Assembly: GCF_002706795.1 (NCBI RefSeq)
Contig: NZ_CP017705.1
Location: 1,671,001 to 1,735,000, forward strand
DNA length: 64,000 nt
Direction of reading: 5' to 3'
Source of the DNA: Brevibacillus laterosporus DSM 25
GTDB taxonomy: Bacteria > Bacillota > Bacilli > Brevibacillales > Brevibacillaceae
This document shows, one piece after another, positions 8,910 through 16,359 of the stretch. The position numbers and the translations under genes are program-made. A model generated the notes under the pieces. It ran no database searches. It worked only from the letters and a program-made list of their open reading frames with translations, and was not told the origin of the DNA. The first letter of the stretch is position 1; the number at the start of each line of letters is the position of its first letter.

Positions 8910-9404
8910 TTATGAAATCCGATCTCCTGTCATGGAACAATCCTCAAGAACGAACCAAAAATTTTTGTCATCGTAATCCTTGATCACTCCACTGATCTTA
9001 TATCCAGGATTTAGATACTCGGGTTTTATCTGGCGCTTAACAGCTTCGTAATTCGTAACTGCATAGACATTATCGTTTCCTCTAATGATGATTCCTTGAG
9101 GATAAAACATTTGTATGACTCCATTGATTTCCTGCCCTAAGCTATACTTGCGCTTTGTGTGATTCCATTCTTCCCTATATGGTTCCAGCGCTAAATCCCA
9201 AATCTTTTGAAATTCAGCTTCACCTATCAATTCATCGTCTGCATACTCTATTTCGATTTCACTTAATTGAAAATCAGGTGCAGTCGAAATCGCATAATGA
9301 TAGTTATCCGTTACGACAATCTGCCGATATGCTGCATTGCGGTCATCAACCTCAAAATAATAGAGTTCATTATCCTCAATTCCTGGCAACCTTACATATT
9401 TCAT
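8910..9404 (-). CDS. Hypothetical protein with C-terminal OB/S1-like repeats, 164 aa
   Basis: Not recognised. The N-terminal 80 residues are acidic (LSEIEIEYADDELIGEAEF). The C-terminal half holds two similar strand-rich units (SLGQEINGVIQMFYPQGIII and NPGYKISGVIKDYDDKNFW) that look like OB-fold or S1-like elements, an impression from pattern only. The ATG is preceded by GGAG at a distance of about 10. The gene lies in a run of small unrelated minus-strand genes, a setting where orphan immunity proteins are often found, but nothing here proves that. Confidence 0.6.
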   Translation of the reverse strand: MKYVRLPGIEDNELYYFEVDDRNAAYRQIVVTDNYHYAISTAPDFQLSEIEIEYADDELIGEAEFQKIWDLALEPYREEWNHTKRKYSLGQEINGVIQMFYPQGIIIRGNDNVYAVTNYEAVKRQIKPEYLNPGYKISGVIKDYDDKNFWFVLEDCSMTGDRIS

Positions 9405-9477
9405 GAAATGTTCGCTCCTACTATAACGTTACGTCAAGCTTATGACGATTGTCTCTAGTTTTTAAATGAAGTTCATT

Positions 9478-9831
9478 TTATTCCATAAAAGCATCCTGTT
9501 CATGATAATAGCGGAGTGCTTTGGCTATCAGCAAAATATCTGGCTCTTCCCCCCGCCTTCTTACTACGTCAATTACATCTTGAACAGTAGCAATCTCCAG
9601 CCAGGACTGCACCTCCCGATCCGCTATAGACGCAGGGATGGCCTCATCACGGTGGTTTTTCATTGTTTGTCCCGCTTCCTCCAAATCCCAGCATTCTTCT
9701 TCCGGAATTATGTAATAGTCGTTATGTAGTGGGTCACGCCCAAAAGCATTCACATTCGTATAAATCCACTCATTCCATTCCACTTTCTCAATCCTTCTAA
9801 TTAATTCTTCAAGATGTTTAAAACATTCCAT
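9478..9831 (-). CDS. Hypothetical protein, 117 aa
   Basis: Not recognised with certainty. The protein is small, acidic and soluble, with an N-terminal helix (CFKHLEELIRRIEKVEWNEW) and the segment NAFGRDPLHNDYYIIPEEE. A strong AAGGGGG ribosome site precedes the ATG at 9831. Size, acidity and neighbourhood resemble stand-alone immunity-type proteins of polymorphic toxin loci, which is only an inference. Confidence 0.6.
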   Translation of the reverse strand: MECFKHLEELIRRIEKVEWNEWIYTNVNAFGRDPLHNDYYIIPEEECWDLEEAGQTMKNHRDEAIPASIADREVQSWLEIATVQDVIDVVRRRGEEPDILLIAKALRYYHEQDAFME

Positions 9832-9920
9832 GTAAAAACCCCCTTTCTATTAAATAGCTACACCAATCTTCGTTCTGTAGAGCTTGTACCTTCAAATCCT
9901 TTTCAGAAGTATCATCCTTG

Positions 9921-10532
9921 CTATTCTTCAAATTTCCTCTGTAATTTTTGGAGGATTTTTACGATAGATTCTCTATTTTTCGCCTCTTTCATATAGACAG
10001 GAAGGGAATGGGAAGCCGTTCGCATGGGACCATTCACTGGTTTTTCACGCAAGGATGCTGACGTGTATGATATGAGATAGTTCAAATGGTCTCGGTTTAC
10101 AGCCCATACCGGTTTCCCACGAAAATAATCCAAATAGTATAGCTCCAAATGAAAAACTGGATCTTTCCCATCTCTAATATCCTGGTACCGCCATTGATAA
10201 TCTGCCACTCTGTGCATAGGAACTTGATTCATTGTGTGGCAATGAGGACACGCTATATTCAATTGTTTTTGAGTTATTTTCTTTTCATCCTTTACTTCCA
10301 GATTAAAGTACCTTTCACAATGCTGGCAGAACCCTCTAGCCGAGTATTTATAGGCTTCCGATTGTGTTTCTGTATGATAACACGCTCCACATTTTAGAAC
10401 ATATCCATTAGCTTCTTTAGAAATATAGGCATTTTTTGTACATTTCGGGCAGTGCACGACTACCTTGCCACCATAATGAGTTACCATATTAAAGCAATAT
10501 TTATGACCATATTCGTCTGTAAATCGTTCCAA
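9921..10532 (-). CDS. Multi-zinc-ribbon hypothetical protein, 203 aa
   Basis: The protein has three CxxC-type pairs and probably three zinc ribbons in its first 100 residues: CPKC with CGAC (residues about 34-55), CQHC and CPHC. The C-terminal half (VFHLELYYLDYFRGKPVWAVNRDH) is basic and aromatic. It starts with TTG at 10532, chosen because AGGAGGG lies seven bases before it. Zinc ribbons of this kind usually bind nucleic acid or protein; no specific role can be given. It may be co-transcribed with the 117-aa gene downstream. Confidence 0.6.
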   Translation of the reverse strand: MERFTDEYGHKYCFNMVTHYGGKVVVHCPKCTKNAYISKEANGYVLKCGACYHTETQSEAYKYSARGFCQHCERYFNLEVKDEKKITQKQLNIACPHCHTMNQVPMHRVADYQWRYQDIRDGKDPVFHLELYYLDYFRGKPVWAVNRDHLNYLISYTSASLREKPVNGPMRTASHSLPVYMKEAKNRESIVKILQKLQRKFEE

Positions 10533-11019
10533 TATAGACCCTCCTAATTATTCAGAAGTAATATCGTCTATGCCTCACTACTACGCTCTCCATGGCATTG
10601 ACTTATTATGTTTATCGTCAAAATGGCAAACATCTCTTGATTGGACCAAATAAACTGAGTCTAGCACCCTTATGAATAAGATTCTCTAATGCCTGACTCA
10701 ATTCCACGAACTCCATCACTTCTGCCGTATTGCTTATGTAATGCTTGATTATTCGCTCTTTATTAACTCTACCCAGCATTTCTTTGTAGATACAGTGCCA
10801 TCTGGATCAATTTGGTATTTCTAATTCTTTTTGGTCACATTTGGTCCTAAAACCAAGTCACACATCAATTTCAAATGCATCTAATCCCTTTTTTAATTGA
10901 TGAAATAAAGGTAATCTTTTTAAAAAATCATATAATAGGTAAAGTAATAGATATCGCTAAAGCCCTATAGAAACCGGATGTTCAATTCATAAAACAACTT
11001 CAGAAAAAAGGTGATCTTG
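10533..11019. other. Intergenic region without recognised genes
   Basis: About 490 bases between divergent genes. I see no convincing reading frame with a ribosome site, no tRNA and no strong hairpin. It should hold the promoters of the zinc-ribbon gene (minus) and the PhzF gene (plus); an A/T-rich stretch near 10900-10960 is the most likely place for the latter. Confidence 0.5.
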
Positions 11020-11889
11020 TTGGAAGTAATGGTTTATACGCTAAATGCCTTCGCAACTGACCCAAATGGGGGGAATCCAGCGGGCGTTGTGTTAGAGGCT
11101 GATTTATTGAAGCAGAAGGACATGCAAACTATTGCTCATATAGTTGGATTTTCTGAAACAGCGTTTATTCAGACATCCTCCATCGCAGATTTTAAGATTC
11201 AATTTTTTACCCCTAATGCCGAGGTTGATTTATGTGGTCATGCCACAATTGCAGCGTTTTATCTAATGGTATGTCAACAAAAAATTAGTCACGGCACATA
11301 TACATTAGAATGTAAGGCCGGCTTGTTACAGGTAACCGTGGAAAATGATCATCATATTTTTCTTTCGCAAGCCCTCCCAACCTTTTATGATCAACCAGAT
11401 AGAGAAGATATCATCAAATCTCTACATATATCAGCAGAAGACTTAGACCAACGACTGCCGCTTGAGATTGTTTCAACAGGATTGAAGGATATACTTGTTC
11501 CAATTAGAAACTTAGAGGTTCTCAATAAAATTACCCCTGATTTTGATCAAATCACACTACTAAGTAAAAAATATCAGGTTATTGGCTTTCATTTATTCAC
11601 ATTGGAAACAAAAAACGAAATGATTGCTACTTGTAGGAACTTTGCTCCTTTGTATGATATACCGGAGGAAAGTGCGACAGGGACATCATGTGGGGCCCTA
11701 ACATGCTATTTGTACAAGCATAAAATCATTTCTGACCATACCATTCACCGCTTAGCTTTTGCTCAGGGTCACAGCATGAATCAGCCCTCTACTATTATTT
11801 CAAGACTTTCGGTTAAACAGGGGCGTATCACTCAAATTGAAGTTGGAGGGACTGCATCAAATATTCAAAACCGGTCCGTTACCTTATAG
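11020..11889 (+). CDS. PhzF-family isomerase
   Basis: Member of the PhzF/diaminopimelate-epimerase fold family, about 289 aa. Family marks are the start VYTLNAFA..P.GGNPAGVV, the catalytic glutamate in GFSETAFIQ, the DLCGHATIAAFY block and the C-terminal SATGTSCGAL glycine-rich loop. Such proteins isomerise small cyclic acids, but outside phenazine operons the substrate is usually unknown, and no phenazine genes are near. I place the start at TTG 11020, six bases after AAGGTG; ATG 11029 is an alternative. It stands alone on the plus strand. Confidence 0.85.
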   Translation: MEVMVYTLNAFATDPNGGNPAGVVLEADLLKQKDMQTIAHIVGFSETAFIQTSSIADFKIQFFTPNAEVDLCGHATIAAFYLMVCQQKISHGTYTLECKAGLLQVTVENDHHIFLSQALPTFYDQPDREDIIKSLHISAEDLDQRLPLEIVSTGLKDILVPIRNLEVLNKITPDFDQITLLSKKYQVIGFHLFTLETKNEMIATCRNFAPLYDIPEESATGTSCGALTCYLYKHKIISDHTIHRLAFAQGHSMNQPSTIISRLSVKQGRITQIEVGGTASNIQNRSVTL

Positions 11890-11925
11890 GTTTTCTTTGG
11901 GAAGCCCGTTTATTTTTACGAGAAA

Positions 11926-11949
11926 AGACACCCGAATCATCAGGTGTCT
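11926..11949. terminator. Hairpin after the PhzF gene
   Basis: AGACACC/GGTGTCT stem 36 bases after the PhzF stop. The T run is better on the minus strand (TTTTC), so it may also stop transcription from the minus-strand gene to the right. Confidence 0.5.
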
Positions 11950-12102
11950 GCTTGATTTAAGATATTATAAAGAGCTATTGTAGTAGCTGTAAGAATTGTT
12001 TACCGCTCAGCCATTGGCAGAAGCTATAACTCATCAGGTTGCGGAGAGCGTAATTGTATTCCCCACTACTATCGATATTCAATGACTGGTCTCACTCCTT
12101 AA

Positions 12103-12134
12103 CCCAAAGCTGTCAATTCGTATTCAGCTTTGGG
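12103..12134. repeat. Perfect 10-bp inverted repeat
   Basis: CCCAAAGCTG and its exact complement are separated by 12 bases. No T run follows on either strand, so it is not a standard terminator. It lies between the PhzF gene and the FusB-like gene (the 11890-12238 gap), where I see no other gene. Confidence 0.7.
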
Positions 12135-12238
12135 TGGGACGACCGAATACACCTGTCGATGAACGATCCTGCTACATCTATTCTCACCATTATTCAGCGA
12201 GCATTTTATATGATTGATACCTCTATAATAAAGCTTAT

Positions 12239-12892
12239 TTAGCCTATAACGTCCTCAATAAACCTCTCTAACGGAGTAACATCCGTAATCCTTTTATTAC
12301 ATTCATGACTATTGATACATATATAGTGACCAACCGCTTTGTAATAATCAGAAGATGCATTAACAGGTCTTGATTTCGATATCGCTGAAAATAAAGCAAC
12401 CTCACCATGTCCATGGCATAATGCACATATGTTTTTCTTATTTACAATCGTATATTTACCTTCGATTCCAACTATTTTCCCCTTCAAATGATAGACGATG
12501 AACAATTTATTACTAGAAATATTGATCCACCCAAGATAGGTTACCTTGTAATAGTCAATCGTTACTAAATCAGGAACCTTAAGCTTTTTATTTTTGGGGA
12601 ATAGTTTCTTTATCTGTTGTTCGGTCACTTGTGGAAATTCAACCAAGTAGGGTAATAATGAACGTAGATAATCCTGAAAATCCTCAGCTTCTTTTAATGA
12701 GGAAATTCTTTTCAACAATTGTTTTTGGATGTCCGTAACATTAGGAAATACATCTATTGCTTTTGCTTCTGAGCCGTACCTCACCGCTTCCATTACTTTC
12801 GGATCAGCAACAGTTAAGGTAGCGTTTTGCAGGATATCTATTTGCTTCTTAATATAGTTGTATTGATGATTTTTAATAAATGGCTCCATCAT
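12239..12892 (-). CDS. FusB-type elongation factor G-binding protein
   Basis: A 217-aa protein with the two-part layout of the FusB/FusC family: an N-terminal helical domain that binds EF-G and a C-terminal treble-clef zinc domain. The zinc ligands can be seen as CALCHGHGE and, after VGHYICINSHECN, a second cysteine pair; the segment SKSRPVNASSDYYKAVGHYICI matches the family layout (given in parts: SKSRPVNASS, GHYICINS). FusB proteins free stalled EF-G from ribosomes in the presence of fusidic acid. Chromosomal homologues in Bacillales are common and may serve ribosome recovery rather than drug resistance. A GGAGGG site precedes the tandem ATG ATG. Confidence 0.8.
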   Translation of the reverse strand: MMEPFIKNHQYNYIKKQIDILQNATLTVADPKVMEAVRYGSEAKAIDVFPNVTDIQKQLLKRISSLKEAEDFQDYLRSLLPYLVEFPQVTEQQIKKLFPKNKKLKVPDLVTIDYYKVTYLGWINISSNKLFIVYHLKGKIVGIEGKYTIVNKKNICALCHGHGEVALFSAISKSRPVNASSDYYKAVGHYICINSHECNKRITDVTPLERFIEDVIG

Positions 12893-13025
12893 ATGATTCC
12901 CTCCAAATACGTAAACCTAATCTTTTCAAAAGGCTCAATCTTTCTTTCATTGCCCTCTCTTTTACTATAAAAAATTAGCTTCTTCTTTGATATGTAGCAG
13001 ATGACTGAGAAATAAACTCGACATA

Positions 13026-13065
13026 CAAAAAGCACTTATAACCTAATCCTAAGATTATAAGTGCA
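13026..13065 (-). terminator. Terminator of the CD3324-like gene
   Basis: Stem GCACTTATAA/TTATAAGTGC with TTTTTG on the minus strand, 14 bases after the stop of the gene at 13079-13345. Confidence 0.8.
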
Positions 13066-13078
13066 GTACTATTCACGC

Positions 13079-13345
13079 CTATTTACTTGAATAGACAATT
13101 TTTTTAATTGTCTCTATCGAAAGAAAGTAGTCATCCGCTAATTGATGAATCGTTTTTCCATTTTTAAATGCATGTTTAATGGCAATATTTCTATCATCAA
13201 TTAGCTTTCTTCCGCCAGAACGTGATCCCCATTTTTGGTAAGTCGTTTTTGGTTTGGGAATATATATGGTTTCACCTTGAATATATTTTTGAATTTCAAC
13301 AAGTAGCTTTTCGGGTAAAATAGCTGTTGCCTTCACATATTTCAT
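13079..13345 (-). CDS. CD3324-family helix-turn-helix protein
   Basis: An 88-aa protein with the features of the small CD3324/Mor-like family: the start MKYVKATAILPEKLLVEIQKY, the YIPKPK strand, and a C-terminal helix-turn-helix (AIKHAFKNGKTIHQLADDYFLSIETIKKIVY, seen in parts: FKNGKTIHQLADDYFLS, IETIKKIVY). It is presumably a small DNA-binding regulator, target unknown. The ATG at 13345 is chosen because AGGGGG lies 9 bases upstream; earlier in-frame starts lack a ribosome site. Confidence 0.75.
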   Translation of the reverse strand: MKYVKATAILPEKLLVEIQKYIQGETIYIPKPKTTYQKWGSRSGGRKLIDDRNIAIKHAFKNGKTIHQLADDYFLSIETIKKIVYSSK

Positions 13346-13434
13346 CTCTGACTGCCCCCTATTCATTAAATCAATGAAAATAAGGTGCAAAGCCAAAAGA
13401 TTAGAAATGATCTATGCCGATTTGGGCGATTTCA

Positions 13435-13527
13435 TTATTGAATATCCACCCCATGCAAAGTATCGCCTCCAACACTTGGCTTTGCATGAGATGCTGCGGT
13501 TTCTGGCAAATTACGCTTTTTTGCCAC
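13435..13527 (-). CDS. Possible 30-aa small protein with a very strong ribosome site
   Basis: Reading from a GTG at 13527 gives a 30-codon frame that begins MAKKRNLPETAAS and ends GGDTLHGVDIQ, then TAA and TGA. The reason to list it is the ribosome site AGGAGGTG seven bases before the GTG, as strong as for any gene here. The peptide is basic at the start, hydrophilic, and has no cysteine or signal sequence. A segment of it (TGCAAAGCCAA) is complementary to a segment about 90 bases downstream, so the message could fold back on itself. No family recognised. Confidence 0.35.
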   Translation of the reverse strand: MAKKRNLPETAASHAKPSVGGDTLHGVDIQ

Positions 13528-13653
13528 TACTTTTCACCTCCTGGGATTTTCATCAGGCATTTTTCATTTGTTGTATAATTTCAATCATATATGATGTGGT
13601 TTGTCAGGGGAAGTGAGTTGTGGTTTGATTGGTACTGATTTCGGATACCCAGT

Positions 13654-14694
13654 CTAACTAAAATCTTCGCTTAGGAAGACATTATAATGATTATATCGAG
13701 TTTCTAACGTATACCTATCATTCAAGTTGTTCTGTAATTTGGCAATATGCTCATACAGCCAATCTTCATGTACATCCCTATTTTTGTATTCCTTTATACT
13801 TGTCTCATTAAAAATTTTATCTTTTTCATTGCTGCTCGCCTTGTATTTTATCAAGCATTGTACATCATTTGGAATGTCGCCCCATAAATAGCTTATGCCT
13901 TCTGCTGTTATATCCATTTCACTCAAAGTCTGATTGTAATTAACCTGCTCAATTAATTTTCCATTTAGCGTTCTCTGATTGGATTTTACCTGTTCAATAA
14001 AATCCTTCGTGTTAAAAATCATGATGGTTTCCAAATGGTCATAGTAGGGGTTGCTTGCTTTTGTCTCTCTCCACATGCTTTGTTTTTCATACGCATAAAT
14101 TCTACCTGTCTTCATATAGAAGTAGTAATGCTGATCAGCATAGAAAGCTTGTAGGCTATCAAGTCGAAGCAAACTATCATTATGACCTATATCTGTGGTT
14201 ATTTTATAAACAGATGATTCAATCGAATCAATTAAGAAAATATCACTATAATAAGGTTTCCCATACTCTACCCCAGAATTTGAAATAAAAAAAATGGCGT
14301 ACTGATCATCTAGGGCATATATTTCAGATAAATGAGCCTCAACGTCATTCAGGCTATTGGTTTCCATCCATTTATTGCGATATTCGTCAGCAGGTATCAC
14401 TACAATTTTATTTGTACGTTTTTCATTGGTCTCTATCCTATAAAATGCGATTACATTTTTGTTATCTTGCTGATCAAGCTCAGCTCCGTATATTACATTG
14501 CCTGTAGGTGAGATTGAGATTTTGGCTATTTGTTGAGGGATGGGATATAGGGTTCCCTTTTTTCCTTTTTCGAGATTAATATTACAGATCTCCAGTTTTC
14601 CTTTTTCACAGGAATGACTGCAAGCTATGAATGATGGATTTACGATAGGCTTAAGTGGGATTAGTAGAGGTATTTCAGCTCGTTCTTTTTGCAT
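13654..14694 (-). CDS. Hypothetical protein, propeller-like, 346 aa
   Basis: Not recognised. The sequence has several blade-like strands of the kind IAKISISPTGNVIYGAELDQ and YALDDQYAIFFISNSG, which suggests a WD40/TolB-like beta-propeller, and a C-terminal polar helix. There is no signal peptide. The ribosome site (GGGGGCG) before the ATG at 14694 is fair. It lies 80 bases after the end of the decayed toxin gene on the same strand, the place where an immunity or partner gene is often found; this is inference only. Confidence 0.6.
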   Translation of the reverse strand: MQKERAEIPLLIPLKPIVNPSFIACSHSCEKGKLEICNINLEKGKKGTLYPIPQQIAKISISPTGNVIYGAELDQQDNKNVIAFYRIETNEKRTNKIVVIPADEYRNKWMETNSLNDVEAHLSEIYALDDQYAIFFISNSGVEYGKPYYSDIFLIDSIESSVYKITTDIGHNDSLLRLDSLQAFYADQHYYFYMKTGRIYAYEKQSMWRETKASNPYYDHLETIMIFNTKDFIEQVKSNQRTLNGKLIEQVNYNQTLSEMDITAEGISYLWGDIPNDVQCLIKYKASSNEKDKIFNETSIKEYKNRDVHEDWLYEHIAKLQNNLNDRYTLETRYNHYNVFLSEDFS

Positions 14695-14773
14695 TATAAG
14701 TTCGCCCCCGATATATAAAATACGAGTGTGATTATATTAATAATATTACCACACTCGCGATTATGTTAATTAT

Positions 14774-15499
14774 TCAATTAATTCCCAAATAAAATGAATG
14801 ACCATGAATCTCCGGATCTCTAGTTACCTTGTAAAAGATTTCCTTAGCTAGATTTCTTGTCCTAGCAAAAGTATCTGAATCTTCCATTAAGCGAGCCTCT
14901 GCTTCCCCCTCACTGATACCAGGTCCAATAACGACTTTCACCTTCCTTTTTAAAATAGTATCTATATGCTACAAACATATTTTTTATTTTGCCTTAATTG
15001 TTCGCTTACTTCTGATACTAAAACGTATGTCGCACCACCAATAACAATAGTCGCGGTTGTTATTAACAATGCTTCTAAAGCAGCTGTTAATCCTAAAGCT
15101 AGTGGATAGACAAAAGCAAAGCTGGGAAAATTTTTATTTAAATCCTCCTTTTGGTTAAAATCATCGAGATTAATTATTTCTCCATTACTCTCGTTTATTA
15201 GTTTTCCCTCTAAAATACTAGTACCATCTTCTTCATTTTTAATCCCATCAAGAATAACCTCATATTCTGCTTCTTCTGTTTTAAAGGTAATTTTTTTTGT
15301 TTCCTTATCCATTGAAGCAATATAGTCTTCCCCATTCTCATGTTACCATTACTTCTGTTACGTAATCATCATTCCGTAACACCTCAAAGTCCTTATCCTT
15401 TGCATATGTATAATTACTTAATGTAATTGTTAGTAACATACATAGAGATAAGAATGATAAAAAAGCTGTTTTACAGTTTCTTACTATTTTTTTAAACAA
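14774..15499 (-). pseudogene. Decayed SAR2788-family putative toxin gene
   Basis: Three pieces in different frames reconstruct one secreted protein. From TTG 15499 a signal peptide (TAFLSFLSLCMLLTITLSNY..YA) runs to a premature TGA at 15338-15340. In the next frame ENGEDYIASMDKETKK leads into the body with the hydrophobic YPLALGLTAALEALLITTAT segment and ends at TAG 14962. A third frame (14941 to 14774) gives VVIGPGISEGEAEARL..DTF and ends HGHSFYLGIN, the C-terminal layout I know from SAR2788-type proteins. At least two frameshifts are needed, so it is inactive unless the read is wrong. Family naming is by recollection of the pattern. Confidence 0.6.
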
Positions 15500-16359
15500 A
15501 ACTATTCCACCCCTTATTTTGAATTATATGTAAATATTAGAACAAAACTAAATATTTGTAAATTATATCCATTTATTTAATTTCACAATTAAAATATTAG
15601 TTAGACTTATTTGTAGTTTGGAGCATAAAATAAAAGAGTATATGTCTAACCATAGTAATGAATATCATGTCTATAATATTGTGTGGATTGGTAAATACGA
15701 ATAACATTTACTGGGTATTCCGCTGTTCACAAGTTACTCTTTGGTAAAACTAAAAACGGTACAACGAAATCAAATTTGAATACAACGTGAAACTGAAATA
15801 AGCAACAGAAGACGAAAAAACTGGATGATGGTTTTAGCAGATGGCACTCTGTCCTCAGAGGAATACAGTTCATTAATTGATAAGGAAGAAAAACGTATGA
15901 AGAAAGTATACAGTGAATTTCAGGCTGAGGAAGTGGATCTTGGTGCCGACATGCTTGTGAGTGGGGATACTGCTGATATTAATAATGCCATCATACTTAC
16001 AGCTACTAGCGTTTGTTTTTCATGCGTCATTCCCCCTTTCTGATTCCAGATCAATTATTTGATCCAGCTGAGCGGATTTTGTGACACCATTTCATTTTTT
16101 TCGTAGGCTTATGTACAAATACCCTCCAAGGTTAATAATGTACGAGGGAGTCACCAAACAACTCATGAAAAACTTGATCTGAACAAAAAAACAGTCATCA
16201 CAGAAAGATAAACTGTGACAACCGTTTGTAGTTTTGTGGAAAAGGATATCGTTTTAAAAAACAAGTAGACTATATAATTAAATTAAAAAATCGTAGATAT
16301 ATTTATGGTGGGGGTGGGTCGTGATGATTCAAATCCACATATTAACACTTCTATAAGCT
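15500..16359. other. A/T-rich intergenic region, possible relics
   Basis: No gene with a ribosome site is seen. A 72-codon open frame at 15825-16043 (plus) lacks a ribosome site and has no recognisable family; it may be a relic. At 16312-16337 there is a degenerate copy of a tmRNA/tRNA-like 3' end (see findings). Confidence 0.4.

Noticed and set aside
12054..12242. 62-codon plus-strand frame after the PhzF gene
   Set aside because: No ribosome site, overlaps the inverted repeat, no protein-like features.
15825..16043. 72-codon frame in the gap left of the TrlF gene
   Set aside because: No ribosome site and no family; at most a relic.
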